Source: an uncultured Roseburia sp. (GTDB lineage Bacteria > Bacillota > Clostridia > Lachnospirales > Lachnospiraceae). From it: a DNA stretch of 33,263 nucleotides. The DNA is taken from contig CAMXSH010000027.1 of assembly GCA_947246475.1 (NCBI GenBank), positions 1 to 33,263 of the forward strand, in the 5' to 3' direction. The translations under genes were made by a program, and so were the position numbers. Numbering within the stretch: the first letter of the stretch is position 1; every line of letters begins with the position of its first letter. Shown in pieces: positions 1 to 8,994 of this stretch. The notes under the pieces were generated by a model that did not search any database, had not been told where the DNA came from, and was given only the letters and a program-made list of their open reading frames with translations.

Positions 1-3
1 TAT

Positions 4-74
4 GGCGACATAGCCAAGTGGTAAGGCGTGGGTCTGCAACACCCTGATCACCAGTTCGAATCTGGTTGTCGCCT
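4..74 (+). tRNA. tRNA-Cys (anticodon GCA)
   Basis: The cloverleaf can be folded by eye. The acceptor arm is GGCGACA (4-10) with TGTCGCC (67-73), discriminator T74. The T arm is ACCAG/CTGGT around TTCGAAT, and the anticodon loop CTGCAAC carries GCA, which reads cysteine codons. The outermost anticodon-stem pair is T-T. CCA is not encoded. The window starts three bases before the gene, so its promoter and any upstream tRNA genes are not visible. Confidence 0.93.
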
Positions 75-84
75 TGAAAAAGAA

Positions 85-123
85 ATGCTTTCATCTGTAT
101 ATTACAGGTGAAAGCATTTTTTC
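85..123 (+). terminator. Rho-independent terminator after tRNA-Cys, probably bidirectional
   Basis: A 14-bp inverted repeat (85-98 with 104-117, one G-T pair, 5-nt loop) is followed by six T on the plus strand. Upstream of the stem the plus strand is A-rich (77-84), which gives a T-rich tail when read from the other side. It can therefore also end the dedA-like transcript converging from the right. Confidence 0.9.
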
Positions 124-129
124 TATTCT

Positions 130-726
130 CTAAGCCTCTTCCTCTGTCTCCGTCTTCCGGGAGAACAAAAGCAGAAGGATCAAAAGAAGTCCAATGATTA
201 GAATAAAGGTTTTGTATTTATCGAAGTAATGGAAAAAGACATCCCGGTAATTATAAAAATAGTAACCCAGGCAGATGAGCAGTGTGTTCCATATCGTGAT
301 GCCAATGGAAGAGAAGATCACATAGGCGGGAAAGCTCTGCCCGCATGCCCCGGCCACGAAGGCTATGTAAGTCCGGCAGATAGGGATAACTCTTCCCACA
401 CAGACTGCGAGCCTGCCCCGGTCTCCAAAGGTGCGGTAAGATGCCAGAATTGGTTTTTTGCTGGAAGGAAACCGCGCCATGATCTTTTCCAGCAGGGGGG
501 AACCGCCGTAGCGGCCGATGGCATACGTGAGACTGGTACCCGCCAGACCGGCAGCGCTGCTATAGAGGATAAGAAGGGGAAGGGAAAGTCCGATACCTGC
601 CCCAAAGGCGCCGGCAAAGGGGAGAACGAGTTCACTGGAGATGGGAAAGCATGCATATTCCAATGCGATTAAAAGGATGATAGCTGGTGTGCCATAAGAT
701 TCGATCCATTGTAACAGCTGATCCAT
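130..726 (-). CDS. DedA/VTT-family membrane protein
   Basis: This 198-residue protein has the DedA (SNARE-associated/VTT) pattern: an N-terminal amphipathic stretch, an acidic re-entrant segment near residues 18-40 (EYACFPISSELVLPFAG), the small-residue segment GLAGTSLTYAIGRYGG, and the conserved GRVIPICRTYIAFVAG region with its arginines, followed by C-terminal membrane helices. DedA proteins sit in the cytoplasmic membrane; some act as undecaprenyl-phosphate or phosphatidylethanolamine flippases. The substrate here cannot be read from sequence. The start is an ATG behind GAGG in the minus-strand leader. It is a single-gene unit, divergent from the L,D-transpeptidase gene and converging on the tRNA terminator. 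Confidence 0.88.
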   Translation of the reverse strand: MDQLLQWIESYGTPAIILLIALEYACFPISSELVLPFAGAFGAGIGLSLPLLILYSSAAGLAGTSLTYAIGRYGGSPLLEKIMARFPSSKKPILASYRTFGDRGRLAVCVGRVIPICRTYIAFVAGACGQSFPAYVIFSSIGITIWNTLLICLGYYFYNYRDVFFHYFDKYKTFILIIGLLLILLLLFSRKTETEEEA

Positions 727-773
727 AATACCTCATTCTGCGCACAGGGAAGGCGTGCGCCAAATTACATCGT

Positions 774-802
774 TATTAATATATATGGAGGCGCACTGTC
801 AA
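774..802 (-). promoter_or_regulatory. Probable promoter of the dedA-like gene
   Basis: On the minus strand a perfect -35 TTGACA (plus 797-802) is followed by an AT-rich -10 zone. The best hexamers are TATTAA at 15 bp or TTAATA at 17 bp. The leader then contains a small GC hairpin (740-760, GCGCAC/GTGCGC). The -10 assignment is uncertain. Confidence 0.45.
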
Positions 803-840
803 AAATGCTAATGGTTTCCGAAGAAATAAGGGCGCCTGCG

Positions 841-869
841 TTGACGAAGTGAAATTAACTTGGTATAAT
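841..869 (+). promoter_or_regulatory. Sigma-A promoter of the L,D-transpeptidase gene
   Basis: TTGACG (841-846), a spacer of exactly 17 bp and a perfect TATAAT (864-869). Transcription would start near 876, giving a leader of about 30 nt that contains the ribosome site GAGGAGG at 891-897. One of the strongest promoter matches in the window. Confidence 0.85.
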
Positions 870-906
870 AAATTTCAAAAGTTTTCTAAAGAGGAGGTAG
901 AGCAGG

Positions 907-1833
907 GTGCGTTGGAAACTGGTATATGCTGTTGTGACCATATGTCTCACATTAGGGCTATGTGTTATTCCGGCAGACGCAAAGGCAGCTTCGACCTATG
1001 AGATAAAGATTAATAAACAAAAAAATACGGTGACAGTTTACCGGTATGAAGATGGGGCGTATGAGCCGTACAAAGCATTTGTGTGTTCGACGGGAAAAGC
1101 CACTCCCCTTGGAAGGTTCCGGATCTATCAGAAACACCGCTGGCGGGCATTGGTAGAGAATACATATGGTCAGTATTGTACCCGTTTTAAAGGACCGTTT
1201 TTATTTCATTCTGTGTGGTATCATAAACTTAATCCGTCAACGCTGCCAAATGGGGAGTACAACAAATTGGGGACTGCGGCATCCCATGGTTGTATTCGTT
1301 TGAGCGTGCAGGATGCCAAGTGGATCTATGACCATTGCGGCTGGGGGACTCCGGTCATCGTGTATCGTTCTAAAAATCCTGGTCCCCTTGGAAAGCCGGA
1401 GACGATCAGGCTGCCGAAGGGGGTGGGTTATGATCCGACAGACCGCTGGAGCCGTGGAAATCCATATAATAAAAAGAAACCGGTAATACTGGGGGCGAAG
1501 GATCAAACCATTGCTTATGATGACCGTGCCTACGATGTTCTAAAGGGGGTTCGTGCAAAAAACACGACAGGATTCCGTATCGATGAAAAGATCCGTACTG
1601 CAATCCGGTTTCGGAAGAATCGAGGGGATCTGTACCAGAAAGTAAAGAAGGTGGATACGAAGAAACCAGGGTGGTACCGGATCACATATCAGGTGGTGGA
1701 TGAGATTGGCAGAAAAGCGAAGGTTACAGTGACACACCATATTAAAAAGAAGCCGATTGATACAGACCAGTCCCTGCCGGTTCCAATGCCGCCGGATATC
1801 GAGAGCGGAACGAGTGTGCAGGGAGCGCCCTAA
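907..1833 (+). CDS. Secreted L,D-transpeptidase (YkuD domain) with C-terminal Ig-like domain
   Basis: 308 residues. Residues 1-28 form a signal peptide ending ADAKA. Residues about 30-155 are a YkuD catalytic domain with H101 and the signature SHGCIRL at 126-132, where C129 is the nucleophile. Such enzymes form 3-3 peptidoglycan cross-links, or anchor proteins, outside the membrane. Residues about 190-285 look like a DUF5011/Ig-like beta domain (segments around [14 protein letters not shown] and [11 protein letters not shown]), probably for wall binding or spacing; this part is inferred. The start codon is GTG, chosen because GAGGAGG lies 9 nt upstream and the signal peptide begins there. Transcribed alone from the promoter at 841-869. 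Confidence 0.9.
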   Translation: MRWKLVYAVVTICLTLGLCVIPADAKAASTYEIKINKQKNTVTVYRYEDGAYEPYKAFVCSTGKATPLGRFRIYQKHRWRALVENTYGQYCTRFKGPFLFHSVWYHKLNPSTLPNGEYNKLGTAASHGCIRLSVQDAKWIYDHCGWGTPVIVYRSKNPGPLGKPETIRLPKGVGYDPTDRWSRGNPYNKKKPVILGAKDQTIAYDDRAYDVLKGVRAKNTTGFRIDEKIRTAIRFRKNRGDLYQKVKKVDTKKPGWYRITYQVVDEIGRKAKVTVTHHIKKKPIDTDQSLPVPMPPDIESGTSVQGAP

Positions 1834-1937
1834 AATGGCAGCGGGCTGCTAGCAGAGGGACTTCCGGCTGTGTTCAGGATTATATTGTTATTTTTAATAG
1901 AGGAAATGAAGACTTGTTGAATCAGGAGGAAAAAATT

Positions 1938-4349
1938 ATGAAATCATTATACAATCCGAAAGAGATTGAGAAGAAATGGCAGAAAATTTGGGAAGATGAG
2001 AAGGCATTTGTGGCGACAAATGATTTTTCCAAGCCCAAATACTATGCTCTGGTAGAGTTCCCTTACCCGTCGGGACAGGGACTTCATGTAGGACATCCCC
2101 GCCCTTATACAGCACTGGATATTGTGGCACGTAAAAAGAGAATGCAGGGCTACAATGTACTTTATCCTATGGGTTGGGATGCATTCGGGCTTCCAACCGA
2201 AAATTATGCGATAAAGAATAAGGTTCATCCCAAGGAAGTAACTAAAAATAATGTAGCTAAATTCAAGGCACAGCTGCAGTCACTGGGCTATTCCTTTGAC
2301 TGGGAGAGGGAGGTAAATACAACGGATCCTGATTATTTTAAATGGACCCAGTGGATCTTCCTAAAATTGTTTAAGGCGGGGCTGGCTTACAAATCAGAGA
2401 TGCCTATTAACTGGTGTACTTCCTGTAAATGTGGTCTTGCCAATGAGGAGGTCGTAAACGGTGTATGTGAGCGCTGTGGCAGTGAGGTTGTCCGCCGGGT
2501 AAAGAGCCAGTGGATGTTAAAGATCACGAAGTATGCGGATAAACTTATCGATGATCTGGATGGCGTGGATTACATCGAGAGAGTAAAGGTTTCCCAGAAA
2601 AACTGGATCGGCCGTTCCAATGGCGCTGAGGTGGATTTTCAGCTGAAAGATAAGGAAGAGAAGCTGAGGATCTATACCACACGCCCGGACACACTTTTTG
2701 GCGTCACTTATATGGTAGTATCCCCAGAGCACCCTTATCTGGATAAGTACAAAGATGAGATCAAAAACTGGGATGAGATCCTGGCATACCGGGAGATGGC
2801 GGCGAGAAAGTCTGATTTTGAGAGGACAGAGCTTGCTAAGGAAAAGACTGGTGTAGCTATTGATGGACTGTCAGCAGTCAACCCGGTAAATGGAAAAGAG
2901 ATTCCGGTGTGGGTATCGGATTACGTTCTTATGAGTTATGGTACTGGTGCCATCATGGCAGTACCTGCCCACGATGAGCGTGACTGGGAATTTGCCAAAA
3001 AATTTGAACTTCCAATAATAGAAGTCATCCAGGGTGGAGATGTGGAAGAAGCAGCTTATACGGACGTTGCTACAGGAACTCTTGTGAACTCTGGCTTTCT
3101 GAGTGGCAAATCCGTAGCGGAAGCGAAGCAGGCGATCATAGAGTGGCTGGAAAAAGAGGGGGTCGGTACCGCGAAGACAAACTTTAAGTTTCGGGACTGG
3201 GTATTTTCGAGACAGCGTTATTGGGGAGAGCCGATCCCTATCATAAAATGTGAAAAATGCGGATATGTACCAGTTCCGGAAGACCAGCTTCCCCTGGAAC
3301 TGCCGGAAGTAGATAACTATATGCCTACTGACAATGGGGAGTCCCCAATCGCGAATATCCGTTCCTGGGTGGAGACCACCTGTCCGTGTTGTGGCGGAAA
3401 GGCAGAACGGGAGACGGATACTATGCCCCAGTGGGCGGGATCTTCCTGGTATTTCCTGAGATATATCGATCCGGATAACTCTGAGGCGCTGGCCAGCCGA
3501 GAGGCCATGGAGTACTGGCTTCCAGTAGACTGGTACAACGGCGGCATGGAGCATACAACCCTTCATCTTCTGTATTCCCGGTTCTGGCATAAGTTTTTGT
3601 ATGATCAGGGAGTGGTACCTACAAAGGAGCCTTATCAGAAAAGAACTTCACATGGAATGATCCTTGGGGAAAATGGCGAAAAAATGAGTAAATCCAGGGG
3701 AAATGTAGTAAACCCCGATGATATTGTCAATACTTATGGTGCGGATACCCTTCGTACTTATGAGATGTTTATTGGTACTTTTGATGCGGCTGCGGCATGG
3801 TCCGATGACGGTGTCAAGGGCTGCCGGCGTTTCCTTGACCGTGTGTGGAAACTTCAGGATATGGTTGTGGACGAGGAAGGCTATTCCAAAGACCTGGAGA
3901 CGAAGATCCATCAGACGATCAAAAAGGTAAGCAATGACTTTGAGACTCTCAAATACAATACAGCGATCGCGGCGATGATGGCACTGATCAATGAGTTCTA
4001 TAAGGCGGAAAAGCTGACGAGAGACGATTTTAAGACACTGATTCAGCTACTGAATCCGGTAGCGCCTCATATGACAGAGGAGCTCTGGGAGATCATGGGA
4101 TACGAAAAGCGTCTGTTTGAAAATTCCTGGCCGGAGTATGAGGAAGAGAAGACTGTGGAAAAAATGCAGGAGATTGCTGTCCAGGTCAACGGAAAGGTGA
4201 GAGCCGCGGTGAGACTTGCCATCGATGCTGACAAGGATACGGCGATTGCTGCCGGAAAAGAAGCGGTGGAAGAAAAAATTGCTGGCAAAGATATTGTAAA
4301 AGAGATCTATGTGCCAGGAAGGATCATTAATATCGTAGTGAAAGGCTGA
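1938..4349 (+). CDS. leuS: Leucyl-tRNA synthetase
   Basis: 803 residues, normal bacterial length, class Ia synthetase that charges tRNA-Leu in the cytoplasm. The HIGH-type motif is HVGH (50-53) after PYPSGQGL, and KMSKS lies at 582-586. A zinc-type knuckle with paired CxxC follows [13 protein letters not shown]. The CP1 editing domain includes [16 protein letters not shown] and an [19 protein letters not shown] segment, so proofreading is probably intact. I chose ATG 1938, with AGGAGGA at 1924-1930, over an in-frame TTG at 1914. The 104-nt gap to the previous gene holds no T-box that I can recognise. The stop codon overlaps the beginning of the MATE gene, so the two are probably co-transcribed. 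Confidence 0.97.
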   Translation: MKSLYNPKEIEKKWQKIWEDEKAFVATNDFSKPKYYALVEFPYPSGQGLHVGHPRPYTALDIVARKKRMQGYNVLYPMGWDAFGLPTENYAIKNKVHPKEVTKNNVAKFKAQLQSLGYSFDWEREVNTTDPDYFKWTQWIFLKLFKAGLAYKSEMPINWCTSCKCGLANEEVVNGVCERCGSEVVRRVKSQWMLKITKYADKLIDDLDGVDYIERVKVSQKNWIGRSNGAEVDFQLKDKEEKLRIYTTRPDTLFGVTYMVVSPEHPYLDKYKDEIKNWDEILAYREMAARKSDFERTELAKEKTGVAIDGLSAVNPVNGKEIPVWVSDYVLMSYGTGAIMAVPAHDERDWEFAKKFELPIIEVIQGGDVEEAAYTDVATGTLVNSGFLSGKSVAEAKQAIIEWLEKEGVGTAKTNFKFRDWVFSRQRYWGEPIPIIKCEKCGYVPVPEDQLPLELPEVDNYMPTDNGESPIANIRSWVETTCPCCGGKAERETDTMPQWAGSSWYFLRYIDPDNSEALASREAMEYWLPVDWYNGGMEHTTLHLLYSRFWHKFLYDQGVVPTKEPYQKRTSHGMILGENGEKMSKSRGNVVNPDDIVNTYGADTLRTYEMFIGTFDAAAAWSDDGVKGCRRFLDRVWKLQDMVVDEEGYSKDLETKIHQTIKKVSNDFETLKYNTAIAAMMALINEFYKAEKLTRDDFKTLIQLLNPVAPHMTEELWEIMGYEKRLFENSWPEYEEEKTVEKMQEIAVQVNGKVRAAVRLAIDADKDTAIAAGKEAVEEKIAGKDIVKEIYVPGRIINIVVKG

Positions 4350-4354
4350 TGATT

Positions 4355-5710
4355 ATGACGAACGAAGAAAAACTGGGCTCTGCCCCGTTGTTTCGATTAA
4401 TGATGAGTATGGGTATTCCTACCCTGGTGGCTCAGATTATTAATCTTTTGTACAATATCATAGACCGGATCTATATTGGACATATTCCAGAAGTGGGGGC
4501 AACTGCGCTGACCGGGGTGGGACTGGCGCTGCCCATGATCGTGATCATTTCAGCATTTAGTGCATTTGTTGGAGCGGGCGGAGCCCCGCTCTCTGCTATT
4601 GCGCTGGGAAGAGGAAAGAAAGAGGAGGCGGAACGGATCCTGGGAAACGGATTTTCTCTTCTTCTTATATTTTCTGCCTTCCTTATGGTTCTATTTTTTA
4701 TCATAAAAAAACCAGTTTTATTCCTGATCGGGGCCAGTGATGCTACCTTTCCTTTTGCGGATGAGTATATGACCATTTATATATTTGGTACGCTTTTTGT
4801 GCAGATCTCTCTGGGAATGAATCCTTATATCACAGCCCAAGGATGTTCCCGGACAGCGATGCTGTCAGTTTTGATCGGTGCGGTGCTGAATATTGCGCTG
4901 GATCCTTTGTTAATCTTTGGGTTTGGCATGGGAATCCGAGGAGCAGCGCTTGCTACGGTGATCTCACAGTTTGTCAGTGCAGTCTGGGTTCTTCGGTTTT
5001 TGACGAGAAAAGAACGGGCGATGGGAATCCGGAAAAATTATTTGAGAATTCAGGGAAAGATTGTGGCAAAGATCATGTCCCTTGGCATCGCGCCCTTTAT
5101 CATGCAGGCGACGGAGAGTTTTATTTCCATCGTGATGAACAGTGGTCTGCAGCGTTATGGCGGAGACATGTATGTAGGGACGCTGACCATTATGCAGAGT
5201 GTGATGCAGTTTGTAAGTATTCCGGTCAGCGGGTTTACCCAGGGAGTCCAGCCCATTATGAGTTATAATTTCGGCGCCGGAAATACAGAACGGGTAAAGA
5301 AGACATACTTTACCATGCTGGGTATCGTTATGACTTATACCATTCTGCTCACCATATCGATCATGGCGATACCAGGGATATTTGCCAGAATGTTTACGGA
5401 CAGTTCAGAACTGATCCTGTTGGTAGAAAAGATCATGCCGATTTTTGTCTGTGGAATGTTGGTATTTGGTGTGCAGATGTCCAGCCAGACCACCTTTCTT
5501 GCGCTGGGGCAGGCGAAGATATCATTGTTTATCGCTCTTTTGCGAAAAGTGATCCTTTTGATCCCCCTGGCGATCATACTGCCGAAGCTGACAGGAGATG
5601 TAATGTTTATCTATTATGCGGAGCCGATCTCTGATGTGACATCGGCGCTGACCTGTGGTATTTTATTTGCCTGTCTCTTTGGAAAAATATTGAAGAGAAG
5701 TAAATCCTAA
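4355..5710 (+). CDS. MATE-family multidrug/cation exporter
   Basis: About 451 residues with twelve predicted membrane segments. The typical MATE beginning is LFRLMMSMGIPTLVAQIINLLYNIIDRIYIGHIPEVG. The second half starts near IMSLGIAPFIMQATESFISIV and contains the GFTQGVQPIMSYNFGAGN segment typical of this family. MATE proteins use Na+ or H+ gradients to export cationic drugs and metabolites; the substrate is unknown here. An ATG at 4349 overlaps the leuS stop by one base. I prefer the in-frame ATG 4355 because AAAGG (4341-4345) then has a 9-nt spacing. The gene converges on the FliK-like gene, with a hairpin cluster between them. Confidence 0.92.
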   Translation: MTNEEKLGSAPLFRLMMSMGIPTLVAQIINLLYNIIDRIYIGHIPEVGATALTGVGLALPMIVIISAFSAFVGAGGAPLSAIALGRGKKEEAERILGNGFSLLLIFSAFLMVLFFIIKKPVLFLIGASDATFPFADEYMTIYIFGTLFVQISLGMNPYITAQGCSRTAMLSVLIGAVLNIALDPLLIFGFGMGIRGAALATVISQFVSAVWVLRFLTRKERAMGIRKNYLRIQGKIVAKIMSLGIAPFIMQATESFISIVMNSGLQRYGGDMYVGTLTIMQSVMQFVSIPVSGFTQGVQPIMSYNFGAGNTERVKKTYFTMLGIVMTYTILLTISIMAIPGIFARMFTDSSELILLVEKIMPIFVCGMLVFGVQMSSQTTFLALGQAKISLFIALLRKVILLIPLAIILPKLTGDVMFIYYAEPISDVTSALTCGILFACLFGKILKRSKS

Positions 5711-5717
5711 GGTGTAT

Positions 5718-5745
5718 AGAGGGCTGCGGTTCTCAGTCAGCCCTT
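5718..5745 (+). repeat. 28-nt direct repeat with terminator-like hairpin, copy 1
   Basis: An exact 28-nt sequence that recurs at 5806-5833. It contains AGGGCTG and CAGCCCT separated by 11 nt, so it can fold into a 7-bp hairpin right after the MATE stop codon. The T tail (TTGTTCT) is weak. A related element with a strong T tail lies at 17730-17760. Confidence 0.8.
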
Positions 5746-5780
5746 GTTCTCCAGCTGGTAAAGTTCTTTGTTTGCGGAGC

Positions 5781-5805
5781 GGAGAATCAGCTTTGCGGAT
5801 TCTCC
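5781..5805. other. Perfect hairpin between the two repeat copies
   Basis: GGAGAATC (5781-5788) and GATTCTCC (5798-5805) form an 8-bp stem with a 9-nt loop. The left arm could instead pair with TTCTCC just upstream (around 5747), so two exclusive folds are possible. There is no T tract, so it is not a canonical terminator. Confidence 0.55.
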
Positions 5806-5833
5806 AGAGGGCTGCGGTTCTCAGTCAGCCCTT
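5806..5833 (+). repeat. 28-nt direct repeat with terminator-like hairpin, copy 2
   Basis: Identical to 5718-5745. It abuts the palindrome 5781-5805 and touches the first base of the stop codon of the convergent FliK-like gene. The pair probably provides transcription ends between convergent genes. Confidence 0.8.
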
Positions 5834-7608
5834 TAAGCCCTCAGGTCAAAGTTATATCGCTTTACAGCTGCCGCTGGGGCAGGAGAATCGTTTTCTATGA
5901 AGTCATGGACCAGGTCGATGTCTTTTTCTTTCGCGAGGAATTCGGAAGTGAAGCTGTAGCCCTGTTCATTTATGGCATCTTTTAATAATTCCACATTTTT
6001 TTCTAATAGCTTTCGTGCCGCTTCTTTTGCGGTATAAAATTGAGTGGAAATGCTGGTGTGATCTTTTGTGATATGGATGTCCAGTGTTCCCAGGGAATCC
6101 ATCTCCAGGTGAAGCAGGACCTTGAGATTGTCCTTGGATTTTTTCAGGGCGTTCTTCCGCGTCATTACATAGAGGTCACCGTGGGCATTCTGCTGGGATA
6201 ACTTCAGCGGAAGCTGCATATAGGCAAATTGTTCGTTTAACATCTTCATAAAAGCAAGATTCTGCTGTAGATCCGAGGTGGTGTTAAGGATCTGTTCGCC
6301 GGAATTTCGTGTGGCAAACATCCGGCTTAGGTTCGTGAGATCGGAAAACTGCTGCTGCATCCGGTTGTAGAGGGTATCTATGCTTCCTTCTTCTTTCAGT
6401 CCCTCAGGAGAAAGAGTCCACCCTGATAAAAACTGACCTTTGACTACCTTTTGGAACGCCTTTTGTGACACTAGCTGATGAAGTTCTTCATCGGGGAGTA
6501 TGGCAAGGGTGTTTTTTATATTTGTCAACAGTTCTCTTGCCGTTAGGTCTCCTTTTTCCAAAGCCGTAAGGAGTTCTTTGTTTTCTGTATGTTTTTCCAG
6601 AAGATCAGACAGGGCGCTGCGTTCTTCCGCGGTGAGCAGGTGGCCGGTCTGTTCAGGGATAAATTCAGTGGGTTTTGCCTCGGCGTCTGTCAGAGAAGAG
6701 GTACGGTCAGTAATACCGTTCAGAAGCTGCTTCATCCGGGCAAAAGGCGACGTGGCAGTCTGTCCGGCAGCCTGGCTGTCCTCTGCTGCTTCTGGGGAAA
6801 TTTCCTGGTTTTCTTCTCCGGTAAGAAGTTCAGTACCTTCTGCTGCTTCGGCTTCCGGGGCTGCGGAAAGGTTTGTCTGGAGCTGTGTGGCGGTGAGTTT
6901 CTGTTCTTCTAAGGAAGGAAGGGACTGAAGAACCGTATCCAGCACTGCCCCTGTGGCATACCGGGCGATGGATGGATTTTCTTCCGTGAGCCCGATAAGA
7001 AGTTCGTTGACGGAGTCCGCCAGGGCATCCATCCGGGTCAGCAGCTGGTGCGTCTGCTTGTTGTACTGGTCAAACTGGGTTACGGTTGCCATGTCCATCG
7101 GCATGCCCAGCCGCTTCATCGTGATCACAGAATTGACATCCGCATCCGGATATCTGGCACAAAGCTGCAGGGATTCTGCAATATTTTCCCGGCTGATGGA
7201 TTGCTGGTTCAAGAGAAGGCTTCTGACAATTTCCAGATTTCTTGGGCTTTTCGGGAGACCTGCCTCTTCAAGTGCCTGTTCGATGGTGTCCTCCATCCCC
7301 AGAAGATATGCCTGGGATATCGCTTTCATGTAGATGGTGCCGCTGTCCAGCGCTGTGATCTGGAAGGCCGCTTTTTGACCGATGGAATATTGGGAGGCTT
7401 CTGGAAGTTTTCCCGTAAAAGAAGAACCGTCTTCCATAGAGATGGTAATCTCGTTGCCATGAATATCGCTTACCACGCCTTTCAGGGTCTCTCCTTCTCT
7501 CACTGTGATGGTGCCCCCCCCGGAACGAAAAGTACGTTTGGCAGAGGCAGTGTTCATACTGCCGGACTGATTTTGATTGTTGTGTACGCTGTTGCTTGAA
7601 ATAGGCAT
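5833..7608 (-). CDS. FliK-like protein (flagellar hook-length control C-terminal domain), orphan
   Basis: 591 residues. The N-terminal part has a small beta region (about 30-95, TITVREGETLKGVVSDIHGNEITISMEDG), then a helical part, then an acidic Glu/Ala-rich linker (about 240-300). Residues about 473-557 match the Flg_hook domain pattern: a leucine-rich strand (LKVLLHLEMDSLGTLDIHI), an STQFYTAKEAARKLLEKN helix, and LLKDAINEQGYSF. In flagellar systems FliK measures hook length and switches export specificity through FlhB. No flagellar gene is nearby, so this resembles orphan FliK-like proteins such as Bacillus YlqG (from memory). The ATG has AAGGAG (plus 7617-7622) 8 nt upstream. Probably read through from dinB, since no terminator separates them. 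Confidence 0.72.
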   Translation of the reverse strand: MPISSNSVHNNQNQSGSMNTASAKRTFRSGGGTITVREGETLKGVVSDIHGNEITISMEDGSSFTGKLPEASQYSIGQKAAFQITALDSGTIYMKAISQAYLLGMEDTIEQALEEAGLPKSPRNLEIVRSLLLNQQSISRENIAESLQLCARYPDADVNSVITMKRLGMPMDMATVTQFDQYNKQTHQLLTRMDALADSVNELLIGLTEENPSIARYATGAVLDTVLQSLPSLEEQKLTATQLQTNLSAAPEAEAAEGTELLTGEENQEISPEAAEDSQAAGQTATSPFARMKQLLNGITDRTSSLTDAEAKPTEFIPEQTGHLLTAEERSALSDLLEKHTENKELLTALEKGDLTARELLTNIKNTLAILPDEELHQLVSQKAFQKVVKGQFLSGWTLSPEGLKEEGSIDTLYNRMQQQFSDLTNLSRMFATRNSGEQILNTTSDLQQNLAFMKMLNEQFAYMQLPLKLSQQNAHGDLYVMTRKNALKKSKDNLKVLLHLEMDSLGTLDIHITKDHTSISTQFYTAKEAARKLLEKNVELLKDAINEQGYSFTSEFLAKEKDIDLVHDFIENDSPAPAAAVKRYNFDLRA

Positions 7609-7692
7609 GAAATCGACTCCTTTACCATCTTATTATTAATACATCGAATATTAAGTGATTGACATATTTACTTGTTTAATTATCCAGCTAAC

Positions 7693-7728
7693 TGCATCGT
7701 TTCCAAATTTTTTAGGAATTTGGTCTAC
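7693..7728 (-). repeat. Partial duplicate of the dinB 3' coding end, downstream remnant
   Basis: 36 nt matching 7781-7816 with three mismatches. Read on the minus strand in the polymerase frame it gives VDQIPKKFGNDAV against VDDIRKKFGNDAI in the intact gene, continuing to a stop after about 12 unrelated residues. It overlaps the final codons of the present gene and lies mostly beyond its stop. It looks like the 3' end of a second, lost dinB-type gene. Confidence 0.75.
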
Positions 7729-8935
7729 CTTTATTATCGTTAAAAACAACTGGTTTTTCAAGAGAAGATGCGCGGAAAATTGCATCGTTTCCAAATTTTT
7801 TACGAATATCGTCTACTGCTTTTTCTAATTGTCCCTGTTTCATATAATATGAGCTGTCAGTGAGATTAATCTGACGGAGACATTCTCTGGTGAGCTTTGA
7901 GGTAGACACACCGAGCAGGCGGATGGGAGAACCATCCCACGATTCATCAAAAAGTCCGCAGACAGAACTGTATAATTCACTGGTGGTATTGGTGGCAGAA
8001 GGCAGGGTGCACTGATGGCTGATGTGGCGGAACTGGCTGTCTTTGATCGAAACAGCTACTACCTGTGCCATAAATTCATCTGCCCGGAGGCGGCTGCCAA
8101 CGGATTCGCATAGTTTTAACAGGATATTTTTGGCTTCACCAGCATCGGTAACATCCCGTGGGAGTGTGGTGGAATTGCCACAACCCTTGGCGTCTGCCTG
8201 TTCGCTCAGTACCGGGGAGATGTCGATGCCATTGGCATAGTCGTGGATGGTGGCACCGTGCTTGCCCATATGGGACTGTAATATTGCCTTGTCTGTCTGA
8301 GCCAGTTCACCGATGGTGCGTATTCCCAGATTGTATAGTTTTCTGGCAGAGGCGCGCCCGACAAAAAACAGGTCCCCCACCGGAAGATGCCACATTTTTT
8401 CTTTTATTTCATTGGGAAAGAGACTATGGACCTTGTCCGGTTTCTCAAAATCCGATGCCATCTTTGCCAGAAGCTTGTTGGTGGATACGCCGATATTTAC
8501 GGTATATCCAAAACGATCATGGATCTCCTGCCGGATCTGTTCCGCCGCCTCTGTTGGAGAATACCTGCTCAGAAGTGGGCAGCCGGTCATGTCGGCAAAA
8601 GCTTCGTCTATACTGTATTGTTCTATTACAGGGGTGACTGTTCTGAGATAGGCGATGAGTTCATTGGAAAATATCCTATATAAATGGTGTCTGGGAGGTA
8701 CGATGAGAATATCCGGGCATTTTTTTCTGGCATCTGCCAGTGTTTCCGCAGTCTTGATACCGAATGCCTTGGCAGGCATGCTTTTAGCGAGAACGATGCC
8801 ATGGCGGTTTTGTTCATCGCCTCCCACCACGGAAGGGATCGTTCGCAGATCCAGGGTTTCATTTAGTTCCGTAAGACGGTAAACCGCTTCCCAGCTCAAA
8901 TAAGCGTTATTTACATCAATGTGAAAGATGATCAT
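7712..8935 (-). CDS. dinB: Y-family DNA polymerase (Pol IV/DinB-like)
   Basis: 407 residues. The catalytic carboxylates are D7 (in FHIDVNNAY) and D110-E111 (QYSIDEAF), with Y12 as the likely steric gate. A helix-hairpin-helix region (VGRASARKLYNLGIRTIGELA) and a little-finger domain follow, and QINLTD near residue 365 resembles a beta-clamp motif. It would copy damaged DNA at low fidelity. I chose ATG 8935, with AGGAGG 9-10 nt upstream, over an in-frame TTG at 8974. Expression is probably LexA-controlled (promoter 9058-9086). Both ends of the gene are partly duplicated outside it. The tail past FRASSLEKP (KGRPNS) differs from the usual ending and may come from recombination. Confidence 0.9.
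   Translation of the reverse strand: MIIFHIDVNNAYLSWEAVYRLTELNETLDLRTIPSVVGGDEQNRHGIVLAKSMPAKAFGIKTAETLADARKKCPDILIVPPRHHLYRIFSNELIAYLRTVTPVIEQYSIDEAFADMTGCPLLSRYSPTEAAEQIRQEIHDRFGYTVNIGVSTNKLLAKMASDFEKPDKVHSLFPNEIKEKMWHLPVGDLFFVGRASARKLYNLGIRTIGELAQTDKAILQSHMGKHGATIHDYANGIDISPVLSEQADAKGCGNSTTLPRDVTDAGEAKNILLKLCESVGSRLRADEFMAQVVAVSIKDSQFRHISHQCTLPSATNTTSELYSSVCGLFDESWDGSPIRLLGVSTSKLTRECLRQINLTDSSYYMKQGQLEKAVDDIRKKFGNDAIFRASSLEKPVVFNDNKGRPNS
8881..8933. repeat. 53-nt direct repeat, copy inside dinB
   Basis: The first codons of dinB (residues 1 to about 18, IIFHIDVNNAYLSWEAV). Identical over 53 nt to 8995-9047. Confidence 0.92.
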
Positions 8936-8970
8936 ACTGCCATCTCCTCCTGACTTAAAAAACGTTAAAA

Positions 8971-8990
8971 ACATCCATGTGAAAGATGAT
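8971..8990 (-). repeat. 20-nt degenerate third copy of the dinB start
   Basis: Matches 8913-8932 with one mismatch. On the minus strand it reads IIFHMDV in place of IIFHIDV, then runs to a stop. It lies between the two 53-nt copies, in the dinB leader. Confidence 0.7.
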
Positions 8991-8994
8991 TATA

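Noticed and set aside
1237-1506. Minus-strand open frame opposite the L,D-transpeptidase
   Set aside because: No ribosome site, no family features, and it lies wholly within a well-supported gene; the same holds for the other antisense frames over leuS, dapL, the glycerophosphotransferase genes and the scaffold locus.
1834-1937. T-box leader upstream of leuS
   Set aside because: The gap is only 104 nt, no conserved T-box bulge sequence or terminator/antiterminator pair is visible.
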